A DNA stretch of 64,000 nucleotides. Origin: Chroococcidiopsis sp. TS-821 (GTDB lineage: Bacteria; Cyanobacteriota; Cyanobacteriia; Cyanobacteriales; Chroococcidiopsidaceae). Location: the NCBI RefSeq assembly GCF_002939305.1, contig NZ_MVDI01000003.1:372001-436000 (forward strand), given 5' to 3'. The notes below the pieces were generated by a model. It made no database searches, was not told where the DNA came from, and saw only the letters and a program-made list of their open reading frames with translations. Below are positions 38,249 through 47,519 of this stretch, in pieces; position 1 is the first letter of the stretch; each line of letters starts with the position of its first letter. The translations under genes and the position numbers were made by a program.

Positions 38249-38998
38249 ATGGATACCGACGAACTTCTCACAAAGTACGCAGCCGGGGAAAGAAACTTTA
38301 GTGGCGAAAACTTGCGCTCTGCTGATTTAACTCGCGCAACACTCAACGCCGCCGACTTCAGTGAAGCGATATTAAGTGACGCCATTTTAACTCAAGCCGA
38401 ATTAAGTGAAGCAAACCTTAGCCGCACAATTTTGACAAAAGCAGACTTAACCGAAGCTGTGTTAGCCGGAGCTAAGCTAACTGGTGCAATTTTAACCGAA
38501 GCAGAACTTAGCCGAGTTAATTTATACGATGCTTTTATGCTGGGTGTGAACTTGACAGGAGCGAATGTAACAGAAGGTAACTTGGGTGGAGCTAACCTAA
38601 GTCAGGGAAATCTGAGTGGCGTGAATTTGAGTGGCGCAAACTTAGCTCAAGCAAACTTGAAAGGAGTCAACCTAACCGAGGCAAACTTGAGTAAAGCAGA
38701 TTTAACGGAAGCTGATTTAAGTGGCGCAGATCTGAGTGGTGCGACGTTGAGTGGTGCGATTTTGAGTGATGCTAATTTAAGTGATGCAATTCTCAGTCGA
38801 GCAATTCTGACTCTAGCAGTATTGCAAGGAGCAAATCTGAGTGGTGCTGTGTTGAGTGGTGTCAATTTAACCGAAGTTAACTTAGAAGGCGCAAACCTCA
38901 GTAAAGCTGTTTTGACTAGTGTGAACCTTACAGAGGTTGACTTGAGTCAAACAAATCTAAGCGGAGCAACCATGCCTGATGGTAGCACCCACGAGTAA
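38249..38998 (+). CDS. Pentapeptide-repeat protein
   Basis: A 249-residue protein, almost wholly A(D/N)LSxA-type pentapeptide repeats after a short N-terminal helix (MDTDELLTKYAAGERNFSG). It should form one long right-handed quadrilateral beta-helix with about eleven coils. No membrane segment or signal. Such proteins in cyanobacteria are abundant and mostly unassigned. It follows the larger pentapeptide gene on the same strand, 125 bp away, but the soluble simple form suggests a separate role. Confidence 0.88.
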   Translation: MDTDELLTKYAAGERNFSGENLRSADLTRATLNAADFSEAILSDAILTQAELSEANLSRTILTKADLTEAVLAGAKLTGAILTEAELSRVNLYDAFMLGVNLTGANVTEGNLGGANLSQGNLSGVNLSGANLAQANLKGVNLTEANLSKADLTEADLSGADLSGATLSGAILSDANLSDAILSRAILTLAVLQGANLSGAVLSGVNLTEVNLEGANLSKAVLTSVNLTEVDLSQTNLSGATMPDGSTHE

Positions 38999-39062
38999 AT
39001 CGCTCAAAGATTTTGAAGTCTTATTTACCTTCCAATCCTGAAGCAACCAAGCAGATTTAAAG

Positions 39063-39089
39063 TCTCCCAAAGTTGGGGGATTAAGGGAG
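39063..39089. repeat. CCCAA-TTGGGGGATTnAGGG spacer element
   Basis: CTCCCAAAGTTGGGGGATTAAGGGAG: a small G/C-rich hairpin followed by a second G tract. Similar elements are at 15588, 49726 and 61336. It lies between the pentapeptide gene and the next gene. Confidence 0.55.
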
Positions 39090-39234
39090 CCGGGGTGGTA
39101 CAGCTACTTAACAATTCGTACCTTAATTCAGCAATACCTAAAAAATAACCGTATTTTTACGGGAGTCGTTGTTGTAGAAACTGGGAACTCTTGATGACAA
39201 ATATCTTCTTGTCAACCTTATTTTATATATTGCA

Positions 39235-40110
39235 ATGATTTCATCAGTGACGCATATTCCCAGCTTTGATTTTGATGATGATAAATTTAAAGCACCTGCT
39301 TCGGAGATACTACCTTGGTGTCAAATGATTAACCCGCAATGGGGTGAAAATGGATTAAAGCCGTATGGATTGGCGATTACGCAGGAGAATGCAAAACTTG
39401 TTGGTTTTACACCTGATGAAAATTGGCAGCAGGTAGAATATACTTTTGCTTCAGGCGAAATAGTTCAGTTGTCGATCGCAAAGACTCCGCGAATATTAGT
39501 TTTGCATCGCGGACCTGTTTGTATCAAAGATCGCACGACAAATACAACTTTAGGTCGTCTTGTAGATCATTACGAAACTTTTACCAACGAGAAGCCAAAA
39601 TTTAAAACGTTTACGCGCTATCTCGTTTTCTTAGTAGGAAAAAATCAAAAGCTGCTGCATCATTCTCCATTACGCCTGACAGTGAGTGGTGCTGCTGGAG
39701 CAAGTTTTAGTACAGCATTTCGTACTTCAAAAAATGGTCAAGTAACGAGTGGGTTTACGTTAGAACTAGAAAAAGCTTATGCGGCATTTCGTCAGCAACC
39801 CTTCGCGGCTAAAAGTGGACTATTTCACGCGCACGGCGTTTTTTGCCCCATTATTACCTCTGAAGAAAGAGGAACAGCACCTAACAAAGCTTTAGTGGCT
39901 GTTACGGTAGACTACGAGCATCCGACAGCAGAGAACTTAGTAAACTATTTAATTCCGACAAATTCAGAGGAATCTGCTGTTATCTGTCAGACATTTGCAG
40001 CCTATCAAGATTTTGGTAAAGAACAACCAAAATTAGAAACTGCTGAAGTAGCGGAGATTGCTGAGAGCGATCGCTTTGATGAATACGATTTTGATGCTGC
40101 GCCTTATTAA
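39235..40110 (+). CDS. DUF5895-like protein with acidic C-terminal tail
   Basis: A 291-residue soluble protein beginning MISSVTHIPSFDFDDDKFKAPASEILPW. It matches by memory the cyanobacterial DUF5895 family (SEILPWCQMINP, WGLKPYGLAIT-like, ARTPRLLVL-like segments here read IAKTPRILVL). The end, ESDRFDEYDFDAAPY, is strongly acidic with aromatic residues and resembles the protein-interaction tails of single-strand DNA-binding proteins. No catalytic motif. Role unknown; a nucleic-acid link is inference from the tail only. Confidence 0.6.
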   Translation: MISSVTHIPSFDFDDDKFKAPASEILPWCQMINPQWGENGLKPYGLAITQENAKLVGFTPDENWQQVEYTFASGEIVQLSIAKTPRILVLHRGPVCIKDRTTNTTLGRLVDHYETFTNEKPKFKTFTRYLVFLVGKNQKLLHHSPLRLTVSGAAGASFSTAFRTSKNGQVTSGFTLELEKAYAAFRQQPFAAKSGLFHAHGVFCPIITSEERGTAPNKALVAVTVDYEHPTAENLVNYLIPTNSEESAVICQTFAAYQDFGKEQPKLETAEVAEIAESDRFDEYDFDAAPY

Positions 40111-40154
40111 GTAAATAGCAAGGGGACAAGCACGATGTCCCCTACTACTTGAAT

Positions 40155-41345
40155 CTATTTCAGCAACAGATAGTATAAGTGCCCGCGATTGCCAGTAACT
40201 CCAGCGCGATCGCCTGCTAGCTTACCCGTTCCCATGAAATAATCCACGCGTCCTGGTCCTTTAATCGCCCCACCCGTATCTTGATCTAAAACATAGCGGC
40301 TCACTAAGCGGTATTCCATGCTACCTGTAAAATCGTTAGGAAACGGTAGTTGCGTATGAATTAATGCTAAAGCACCAGGTGGCATTAGCGATTTATCCGT
40401 TGCGATCGAACGATCGGCGGTGACGGGTACTCCCAGAGAACCAACGGCTGGCGCGCCTCCTGTTTCTCGGAAGAACACAAAACCACGATTACGCGGTAGA
40501 TAATTATTAAGTTCGGCGGGGTATTGCATAAAGTAGTTAATCATTACAGGTAACGTCAAACCTGCTAGAGGTAATTTGCCGTCTTTGGCTAACTCTTTAC
40601 CAATGCTGGTGTAAGGGTAGTCTGTCTTTCCTGCAAAACCGATCGAAATCATGTTTCCATCAGTGAGTTGCAGTCTTGCTGAACCTTGAATTTGGGCTAA
40701 AAATGCCTCCAAGCGATCGCGTAGCCAAACAATTTCTAACCCCTTGAGTCTACTTTTGTCGCCTAACAAACCATCTTTACCTTCGAGTTCTTGGCGAGTA
40801 GGATGCGGTTTGCGCCAAGATTTGAAATTCGGTGGTAGTCGATACAACGGATAACGAAATTCTGCGGTGGGAACGCGGCTGGCTTGATAAATTGGTTCAT
40901 AGTAGGCAGTGTAGAGAACATCACCTTTGCCATCCATGCCTGTAGACTGGTAAAACACAAACTCGCGCGCTACCGCAGCTTGTAGTTCTTCGGGTGAATT
41001 TGAACGCACAACTAATTGCCGAAAACGCTCTAAACTACGTTGAACGCGATCGCGAGTGATTGCTGTTCCCCGATAGCGTCGGTACGCAGCTGTGGCTGCT
41101 GGGGATTTAATATAACGTAAACTATGATCGATTGCTGTGAGTAGGGCGTGTTTATCTCCAGGTTGACCGCTTTGACCCCAAAAAATTTGCTCGTCGAACC
41201 CTAGTGGTTCGTGACAGCAATCAGTATTTTGCTTTTGAGCGCGTTGTGCCTCAGAAACAGGTCGCAATGGTATCCGCGCCACCGCAGCTTCTGTTGTCAA
41301 GATAGCAAAGGCTATTAGGGTCATCAAAGCAGTTTTTTTTCTCAT
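40155..41345 (-). CDS. mltA: Membrane-bound lytic murein transglycosylase A (MltA family)
   Basis: A 396-residue cell-wall enzyme with an N-terminal signal (LMTLIAFAILTTEAAVA). The MltA domain shows YTAYYEPIYQASR, VWLRDRLEAFLAQIQGSARL and GFAGKTDYPYTSIG, and the C-terminal 3D domain has the catalytic Asp region DTGGAIKGPGRVDYFMG. It cleaves peptidoglycan between MurNAc and GlcNAc, leaving 1,6-anhydro-MurNAc. Complete. It ends shortly before the convergent DUF5895-like gene. Confidence 0.92.
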   Translation of the reverse strand: MRKKTALMTLIAFAILTTEAAVARIPLRPVSEAQRAQKQNTDCCHEPLGFDEQIFWGQSGQPGDKHALLTAIDHSLRYIKSPAATAAYRRYRGTAITRDRVQRSLERFRQLVVRSNSPEELQAAVAREFVFYQSTGMDGKGDVLYTAYYEPIYQASRVPTAEFRYPLYRLPPNFKSWRKPHPTRQELEGKDGLLGDKSRLKGLEIVWLRDRLEAFLAQIQGSARLQLTDGNMISIGFAGKTDYPYTSIGKELAKDGKLPLAGLTLPVMINYFMQYPAELNNYLPRNRGFVFFRETGGAPAVGSLGVPVTADRSIATDKSLMPPGALALIHTQLPFPNDFTGSMEYRLVSRYVLDQDTGGAIKGPGRVDYFMGTGKLAGDRAGVTGNRGHLYYLLLK

Positions 41346-41359
41346 CGTTCACTCCATCA

Positions 41360-41611
41360 CTAAAATCTTTCCACACTAGAGCTAAATATCGGTTCCACCC
41401 GAATTGCAATAATCCGCGAGGGACGCACTACCAGGTATTCTCCTTGAATATTTTTGATCGGTACGCTAATAAAGTCATTTGAAGCTGCCTTTGGTGTAAA
41501 TTCATTGCTGTACCACTTCTGAAATTCTTGGATTGTGGGAAAACGCACTTCTTCCCTGTGTCCGCCCTCGATTAGAAGATGTACTACGTATTCGTTAGGA
41601 GTTCTTGGCAT
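41360..41611 (-). CDS. Small conserved-looking protein, unknown
   Basis: An 83-residue protein, MPRTPNEYVVHLLIEGGHREEVRFPTIQ..., with a compact alpha/beta pattern and no signal or membrane helix. It ends 14 bp before mltA on the same strand and is probably co-transcribed with it. Codon use is like its neighbours. The family is not recognised by name. Confidence 0.75.
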   Translation of the reverse strand: MPRTPNEYVVHLLIEGGHREEVRFPTIQEFQKWYSNEFTPKAASNDFISVPIKNIQGEYLVVRPSRIIAIRVEPIFSSSVERF

Positions 41612-41822
41612 ACAAATAAAGTGAATCTACGAATGCATCGCATTCATTTCTAACTGACTCGACTCGCAATTGAGAAGAGGTGGTAGAAAAGGTCAGGGCT
41701 CAGAAGTCAGGGGTCAGGGTTAAAATATATCGCTTGACAAGCTAGGAACTAGGAGTAAAAAGCTAGTCAAAGCTCTATTAATAGCCTCTACCTCCTACCT
41801 TCTGCTTCCTCAGCAAACCAAA

Positions 41823-42593
41823 TTACACAAATAAGTTGAATCGCTGAAGTTGAGTTTCCATGACTTGAGGCAGTATTTTACCAAGTTCTTTGGTGTTATT
41901 AAATTGCAAAAATTGATACTTGGGCAAATCAAAGGGAAATTGTCCGGATAAATCTTTCCTCTGCATCTGCGCGAGAATAATTTGCTCAGTTCGTTTGCTT
42001 TGCAGCGCATAGCCAATTTCGACACAGACGTTTGGACTTGGAATTAACTGCGGCTTCTCTTGGCTTTCAATACTTGTAATTGGTGTGGTATCGGCAATAA
42101 ATAATAAACTTTTACGAATCTTGCGCATTGCGGTGCTATTTAAGCGGATAGCACTATCACTGTGGCGTTGTGATTCTATTAACGATAACTCGATTCGCGA
42201 TCGCTTATTTAAGGCAGCAATCGCGTTTTGTAATTCTTCTCTTAAAGCTTCAGTTGCAGGTGCATACTCGGTTTGATGACAAAAAAAGATTGTTGGCTCT
42301 AGCAATGCCGCGATCGTTTGCTTGGTAAAATAAATTTCATGGCTACTCAGGTCAATATTCGCAATGGTATAACCGCCGCTGCCTTCGATGTAAAATTCGA
42401 CGTTCTCTCCTTGCAAGTAGCGCTGAAACCATTGTGTCTGTTTGACTTGCTCGCGATCTTCTAAAAAATCTGCCCTAAGTGCAGACTTTAATAAACTGTT
42501 TTTACTGAGGCGCAGATCGTGAGGACGTTTTTCTAATTCTTCTAACGGTTCATATTCTTGAATATACCAAGCTTTTAGAGCAATAATCGCCAT
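41823..42593 (-). CDS. TIR-like / nucleotide-binding-fold protein
   Basis: A 256-residue soluble protein. The C-terminal 140 residues have the pattern of a TIR-like or nucleoside-deoxyribosyltransferase-like fold: IFFCHQTEY as strand 1, KSLLFIADTTPI, then SPNVCVEIGYALQS with the conserved Glu, EQIILAQM and QFPFDLPKYQFLQF. In CAP12/Pycsar-type TIR proteins this Glu region lines the NAD-cleaving site. The N-terminal 110 residues are not recognised. A role in NAD or nucleotide signalling is inferred. It faces a NADAR gene 500 bp away on the same strand. Confidence 0.65.
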   Translation of the reverse strand: MAIIALKAWYIQEYEPLEELEKRPHDLRLSKNSLLKSALRADFLEDREQVKQTQWFQRYLQGENVEFYIEGSGGYTIANIDLSSHEIYFTKQTIAALLEPTIFFCHQTEYAPATEALREELQNAIAALNKRSRIELSLIESQRHSDSAIRLNSTAMRKIRKSLLFIADTTPITSIESQEKPQLIPSPNVCVEIGYALQSKRTEQIILAQMQRKDLSGQFPFDLPKYQFLQFNNTKELGKILPQVMETQLQRFNLFV

Positions 42594-43090
42594 ACTATGC
42601 GCTGTTTATGCTGTTTTGTTTTAACAATTCTACTCTAAAGCAAAACAACACCCAATACTCTACTAACTAAGGCACTTCCTCTCTTAAGATTAGCTTCCCA
42701 GGGTTGTATCAATTTAGATACATCGCCCCCACTTTACCATTACGAGGAAATATTAGCATTCGACTTGGGTGTTGTTTTTTATTTGACGAGACAGATGATA
42801 GTTAAACAGCGCTTTTACCTCTCAACTAACTTGTTTTTTCTTAGGCTGTTGTATCTGCCAGGGAAGCTTTATTAGCTTCAATTTTTAACTTAAACATTTA
42901 ATCTTTAACATGCAAGTAAATGCAATCAAACTTTACCTAATCCTTGTTCTAAGACATTGATAATCGAGCGACTTCAAGCCAAGGCGCAAATAACTAGTCA
43001 TTGATGAAATACATAAATTACGCAAGTAAAAGCTCAGTGAAGATAAAGTTATGTGAACGGTTTAACGTTCATAAAAAAAGCGATCGCAAC
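42594..43090. other. 497-bp intergenic region with structured element
   Basis: No protein gene recognised. The left third holds the nested-stem element at 42642-42778. The remainder is AT-rich with no site I can name. Confidence 0.6.
42642..42778 (+). ncRNA. Candidate structured RNA or MITE closed by a perfect 14-bp stem
   Basis: AAAACAACACCCAA (42642-42655) pairs perfectly with TTGGGTGTTGTTTT (42765-42778). Nested inside are TTCCTC/GAGGAA (42676-42681 with 42744-42749) and the hairpin TGTATC/GATACA (42705-42722). The plus strand continues as a T run to 42780. Three nested stems and a T tail fit a small RNA with a terminal stem; equal terminal inverted repeats round 109 bp also fit a miniature transposon. 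No known cyanobacterial RNA was recognised. Confidence 0.45.
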
Positions 43091-43558
43091 CTAGCAGCAG
43101 TCTTTGGTCGCAGATATTGCACGAATTTGTGCGCGTACGCTCATGAGAATTCCACCAAGATGGTTTTGACCTGTTTTGTCGGCGCCACAACCCCAGTAAT
43201 AATCAGTAGGTGAATTCTCCACAAGCAGAGCGTCGCCGGTAGCGAGTAAGACTGCTTGAATGTCTTTGTGGGTGAGAAATTTTTGTAATACAGCTTCATG
43301 CATGACAGAAATTTTGACTTGCTCCCAGTCTGAACGCACCTGACGCCTACAGTCGCGTCCTAATGCAGCAGCTTCCTCTGGCGTTTTTACAGCATGAATA
43401 ACAGGGATAATTGCGGCTTCTGGGGTTCCGACAAACTTTTGTGCTTGGTAGTAGTGTTCGACGGTTTGCCAGTACTTACCTTGTAAAAAAACTCCATGAG
43501 GTGAAAAGTTGGAGAAACAGCCATAAGGCTCATTCACTTTATAAAAGTAAATCGTCAT
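43091..43558 (-). CDS. NADAR family protein (YbiA-like)
   Basis: A 155-residue protein from the ATG giving MTIYFYKVNEPYG, with a GGAAG ribosome site; a longer frame adds 23 residues without support. NADAR hallmarks are GCFSNFSPHG, YWQTVEHYYQAQKF, a central helical part and DYYWGCGADKTGQNHLGGILM. Members cleave N-glycosidic bonds, as in riboflavin-pathway intermediates (YbiA) or ADP-ribosyl-guanine reversal. Full length. Divergent from the DUF2243 gene. Confidence 0.92.
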   Translation of the reverse strand: MTIYFYKVNEPYGCFSNFSPHGVFLQGKYWQTVEHYYQAQKFVGTPEAAIIPVIHAVKTPEEAAALGRDCRRQVRSDWEQVKISVMHEAVLQKFLTHKDIQAVLLATGDALLVENSPTDYYWGCGADKTGQNHLGGILMSVRAQIRAISATKDCC

Positions 43559-43637
43559 CTTCCGCAAATCTCTGACACGCCAAGTTCTATCATGCCTGTA
43601 GATAGAGCAAGCACTGAAATTTCGCATCTAAAATTAA

Positions 43638-44204
43638 ATGGCAGCACGTACTGCAAGGCAATCGTTAGGTGATGAAGGTTTTTCTATGGTGGTGAGTAAA
43701 GCAACGCAACGCTACAGCCCACTCATTGTTGCTGGTGTTTTTCTCGGTCTAGGTTTAGGAGGGTTCTTCGACGGCATTATACTGCACCAAATCCTCCAGT
43801 GGCATCATATGCTGAGTAGCATTCGACCTGCTACAACCGTCTCCGAATTAGAGTTAAATATGCTAGGCGATGGTTTATTTGAGGCAGGCACGTGGGTTAT
43901 GACGATTGTCGGAGTTGCGTTACTCTGGCGTGCTGGTAAGCGTGAAGATGTCCCTTGGTCATCGCGTACCTTTTTTGGCTCTATTCTTGTCGGTGCAGGA
44001 CTGTTTAATTTAATTGAGGGCTTGATTGACCATCAAATTCTTGGTATTCATCATGTCAAACCAGGTGCAAACGAGTTAATTTGGGACATTAGTTTTCTGG
44101 CAATCGGTGCAATTTTGGCAACTATCGGATGGTTGTTGATTCGCGCCGAAAAGCTTTCAGACGATCGCCAAGTTTACTCGCTTAACCAATTTGAAAATCA
44201 GTAA
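43638..44204 (+). CDS. DUF2243 membrane protein
   Basis: A 188-residue membrane protein with four helices. The family motif GLGGFFDGIILHQILQWHHM is in helix 1, and a matching FNLIEGLIDHQILGIHH segment is in helix 3, so there is an internal repeat with paired His residues that could bind metal. An alternative ATG is 48 bp downstream (MVVSKATQ). It overlaps nothing but ends 3 bp from the convergent kinase gene. Function unknown. Confidence 0.85.
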   Translation: MAARTARQSLGDEGFSMVVSKATQRYSPLIVAGVFLGLGLGGFFDGIILHQILQWHHMLSSIRPATTVSELELNMLGDGLFEAGTWVMTIVGVALLWRAGKREDVPWSSRTFFGSILVGAGLFNLIEGLIDHQILGIHHVKPGANELIWDISFLAIGAILATIGWLLIRAEKLSDDRQVYSLNQFENQ

Positions 44205-44207
44205 TTG

Positions 44208-45932
44208 CTATGGCGTTACAGTACGAGTAGTCAGTTCAGCCACAACGGCAACTAAATCATACGGTTCAATTGGTTTGGGAAGATGCTTTTGAAAACCTGC
44301 TGCAAGAGCCTGCTGTCGGTCTCGATCGCTAGCATATGCAGTGAGAGCGATCGCGGGAATTTGTCCGCCTTGTTCTGCTGACAGGTTGCGAATTTGCCGC
44401 ATCAGCGTATAGCCATCGATTTGAGGTAGTCCAATGTCAATAATAAGTAAATCTGGCTGAAAGCGCGGTAGGGTATTAAGTGCATCAGTTGCAGTACTTG
44501 CTCGCGTCACTTGAGCGCGATGCTGTTCGAGGACAAACGTGACAAACTCTTGCGTACCTGCGTCGTCCTCTACTACTAAAACTTTAGTATGACTTAAATC
44601 TAAGTCGGGTTTTGGCAGTTCAGTGTTTGCAGGTGACTTTTGCGGAGTCGCTATCAGCGGTAGTTTAATCGTAAAGGTGGCGCCTTGTCCCACACCAGGA
44701 CTTTGAACTGCGATCGTTCCGCCGTGTGCTTCAATGATTTGTCGCGAGATCGCAAGTCCTAACCCTAAGCCACCAAAGCGGCGTGTAATTGAACTATCTT
44801 CTTGCCGGAAACGGTCAAATACATAAGGTAGAAAATCAGGGTGAATACCTTGTCCATTATCACTAATTGTAATTTGCGCGTAGCGTTCTACGCGTTCAAG
44901 TACTATCTCAATCAAACCGCTTTCAGGTGTAAACTTAATGGCATTAGAAAGCAAGTTCCAAATGACTTGTTGCAGCCTACCTGCATCGCCCATCACTTGC
45001 CCGACTGTCGCATTCAGCGTTGTTTTAATTTGAATTGACTTAGCTTCGGCTGCGAGACGCACGGTCTCCAAGGCTTCAGAGATTGGAGTCACTAAGCTTA
45101 CAGCAGTTAAATTAAGCGTCAGTTTACCTTGAATAATCCGTGATATATCCAGAAGATCGTCAACGAGTTGCGCCTGGCGTTTGGCGTGTTGCTCAATACT
45201 GGCTAAGGCTTCTTGCAGCTTAGCTTCAGGTAATTTGTTTGATTGTAAAAGTTTTGACCATCCCAGAATAGGAGTTAGTGGGGTTCTGAGTTCGTGCGAG
45301 AGTGTCGCTAAAAATTCATCTTTAACACGGTTCGCAGCTTCGGCTTCAGTTCGCATTGCTTGTTCGCGTTGTAGCAGGCGATCGCGCTCTTGCTCCATAA
45401 GTTTGCGGGCGGTGATATCGCGCTGAATCGCAATAAAGTGCGTAATTGAGTGGTTAATATTACGAATTGGGGTAATATTCCATTCCACAAAAAATTCTGT
45501 GCCGTCTTTGTGATAGTTAATTGCCTCACCGTGAAATGGTATGCCCTTTAAAAGATGTTGACGCAAATTCCTCAAAACTTTACGGTCTGTTTTAGCACCT
45601 TGAAGTAAACGCGGCGTTTTTCCCAGCACTTCTTCAATCGCATAACCTGTCATCTGGCTAAAGGCTGGATTCACAAAGACGATTTCCGGTCCTGGAGGAT
45701 CGAGTTTTTCTGTTGTGATCAGAATCGAATCGCGCGATTGCTGTACCGCTGAGAGCAACAACCGAATCGTTTCTTCTGTCACTTGTAGTTCTCGTAAAGC
45801 TGTACTTAATTGCTCTAAAGCTATCGTTATTTGACTTTGCTGTTGTGAGGGCAATAAGCTAGCGTTTTGTTGCAGTTCAGTTAGGTGCGCGTGCATATCC
45901 TGAATCTGCTTGATAAACTCGTCTCCGTTCAC
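44208..45932 (-). CDS. Hybrid sensor histidine kinase / response regulator with LOV-like PAS
   Basis: A 574-residue soluble signalling protein, GTG start. An N-terminal helix is followed by a PAS domain (about 62-178), HisKA with phospho-His 213 in LSHELRTPL, HATPase with [15 protein letters not shown] and GGLGLGLAI, and a C-terminal receiver with DIGLPQIDG. The PAS core resembles a LOV domain, but the GxNCRFLQG motif reads GKTPRLLQG, with Pro replacing the flavin-bonding Cys. No membrane helix or separate output domain. Signal unknown. Confidence 0.93.
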   Translation of the reverse strand: MNGDEFIKQIQDMHAHLTELQQNASLLPSQQQSQITIALEQLSTALRELQVTEETIRLLLSAVQQSRDSILITTEKLDPPGPEIVFVNPAFSQMTGYAIEEVLGKTPRLLQGAKTDRKVLRNLRQHLLKGIPFHGEAINYHKDGTEFFVEWNITPIRNINHSITHFIAIQRDITARKLMEQERDRLLQREQAMRTEAEAANRVKDEFLATLSHELRTPLTPILGWSKLLQSNKLPEAKLQEALASIEQHAKRQAQLVDDLLDISRIIQGKLTLNLTAVSLVTPISEALETVRLAAEAKSIQIKTTLNATVGQVMGDAGRLQQVIWNLLSNAIKFTPESGLIEIVLERVERYAQITISDNGQGIHPDFLPYVFDRFRQEDSSITRRFGGLGLGLAISRQIIEAHGGTIAVQSPGVGQGATFTIKLPLIATPQKSPANTELPKPDLDLSHTKVLVVEDDAGTQEFVTFVLEQHRAQVTRASTATDALNTLPRFQPDLLIIDIGLPQIDGYTLMRQIRNLSAEQGGQIPAIALTAYASDRDRQQALAAGFQKHLPKPIEPYDLVAVVAELTTRTVTP

Positions 45933-46079
45933 TGGCTGGAATAGTATCTTGATTGATGTTCACTTTTTATTGTGAACTATTGTAAACAAGATTATGAAAC
46001 TCCAGTGTTAGCACTTTGAGAGATTTTAAATGTGAGATGCGTGGCAATTAATCTAACTGAAAGACTGAGGAAGCGGTCA

Positions 46080-46172
46080 CTGGTAAGTGGTAATTGGCTA
46101 ATTGATAGCAATCAGCATTAGCTATTGGCTCTTATTTGATCGCTAGATGCTTTCCGATTACCAATTACCAAT
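46080..46172. repeat. GGTAAT/ATTACC spacer repeats
   Basis: GGTAAGTGGTAATTGGCTAATTG and, about 50 bp on, CCGATTACCAATTACCAATTC form an inverted arrangement between the kinase and cysK. Same unit family as at 24968 and 34318. Confidence 0.5.
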
Positions 46173-46181
46173 TCTCTAGCC

Positions 46182-47159
46182 TTATTTATCAGCGCCAATT
46201 CCCGCCAAAGCAGGGGTTTCTGCAAGATCTTCGCGAAACATTGCTGTACTCAAATAGCGTTCGCCAAAGCTCGGTTGAATCATGACGATCAATTTCCCCT
46301 CGTTTTCGGGGCGTTTTGCAACTCGAATTGCCGCTGCTAGAGCCGCACCAGAAGAAATACCTGAGAGCAATCCTTCTTCGCGTGCTAAACGGCGACCATA
46401 ATTCATAGCATCATCATCTTTGACCGTGATGATTTCATCAATTAAGTCGGTACGTAAAATTTCTGGAATGAATCCTGCACCGATTCCTTGAATTTTGTGT
46501 CCGCCTGGATTACCACCAGAAAGAACTGGGCTAGCGATAGGTTCTACCGCGATCGCTTGAAAACTCGGTTTACGTGCTTTAATGACTTCAGCAACGCCAG
46601 TAAGTGTCCCGCCTGTGCCGACGCCAGCGACGAGAATATCAACTTCACCATCCGTATCTGCCCAAATCTCTTCAGCGGTTGTCTCGCGATGAATTTTCGG
46701 ATTTGCTGGATTGCGAAACTGTTGTGGCATAAATGAATGCGGAGTTTTTGCCGCAATTTTTTCTGCACGCGCGATCGCGCCACGCATTCCTTCCGAACCA
46801 GGTGTCAGAATCAATTCCACACCATAAGCTTTGAGCATCGTTTGCCGTTCAATGCTCATCGTATCCGGCATTGTCACAATTAACCGATAACCTTTAGCCG
46901 CTGCGACCATTGCCAAAGCAATACCTGTGTTACCCGAAGTCGGCTCGACTAAGACAGTTTTTCCAGGCTCAATTAAACCTGCTTCCTCGGCGGCTGCGAC
47001 CATACTGACACCGATACGGTCTTTGACAGAAGCCGCGGGATTCATTCCTTCTAGCTTGACGACGATTCGTCCCACACATCCTTCTGATTGTGGAATGCGA
47101 TTGAGTTGTACTAATGGTGTTCGACCGACTAACTGAGTAATATCTTGAGCAATTCGCAT
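46182..47159 (-). CDS. cysK: Cysteine synthase A (O-acetylserine sulfhydrylase)
   Basis: A 325-residue PLP enzyme from the ATG giving [20 protein letters not shown]. The PLP Lys is in [11 protein letters not shown], the acetylserine loop is [11 protein letters not shown], and the phosphate loop is [10 protein letters not shown]. It makes cysteine from O-acetylserine and sulfide. The divergent gene cysH supplies the sulfite step, so the shared 360-bp region probably carries sulfur control. Confidence 0.96.
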   Translation of the reverse strand: MRIAQDITQLVGRTPLVQLNRIPQSEGCVGRIVVKLEGMNPAASVKDRIGVSMVAAAEEAGLIEPGKTVLVEPTSGNTGIALAMVAAAKGYRLIVTMPDTMSIERQTMLKAYGVELILTPGSEGMRGAIARAEKIAAKTPHSFMPQQFRNPANPKIHRETTAEEIWADTDGEVDILVAGVGTGGTLTGVAEVIKARKPSFQAIAVEPIASPVLSGGNPGGHKIQGIGAGFIPEILRTDLIDEIITVKDDDAMNYGRRLAREEGLLSGISSGAALAAAIRVAKRPENEGKLIVMIQPSFGERYLSTAMFREDLAETPALAGIGADK

Positions 47160-47519
47160 CGTTTTACAGGCTCTACCAGCCACAGCTTAACAGGTAATTT
47201 CATTATACTACGGTTACCCGATAGGTTTTTAGGATTTTAATACTTGCTTTGGATTTCTTTCTATGTCATACTTTGAGTTGCTCAAGAAAGTAAAGTACGA
47301 TATTCCTACCAATTTACCGTAGATTAAAATAGGAGAGGATACCCAGCATTAGCAATATTTGTCAAAGGAAACAAGGAGTGGCACTAAGCGATCGCTCGTG
47401 CCGCTGTATAGCTAGAAAAGCTTAAACTTGTAACAATGTGACAGAAGCGCGAGTAGCTGTTGGGTGTACTTTCACGAAGTCAGAAAAAGCCCCGTCGAAC
47501 GATCAAAAAAAGCTAACTT
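47160..47519. other. 360-bp divergent cysK/cysH region
   Basis: Shared leader of cysK and cysH. It contains a hairpin-capable palindrome at 47380-47402: GGCAC, an inner AGCGATCGCT (HIP1) and GTGCC. No other element recognised. Confidence 0.5.
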
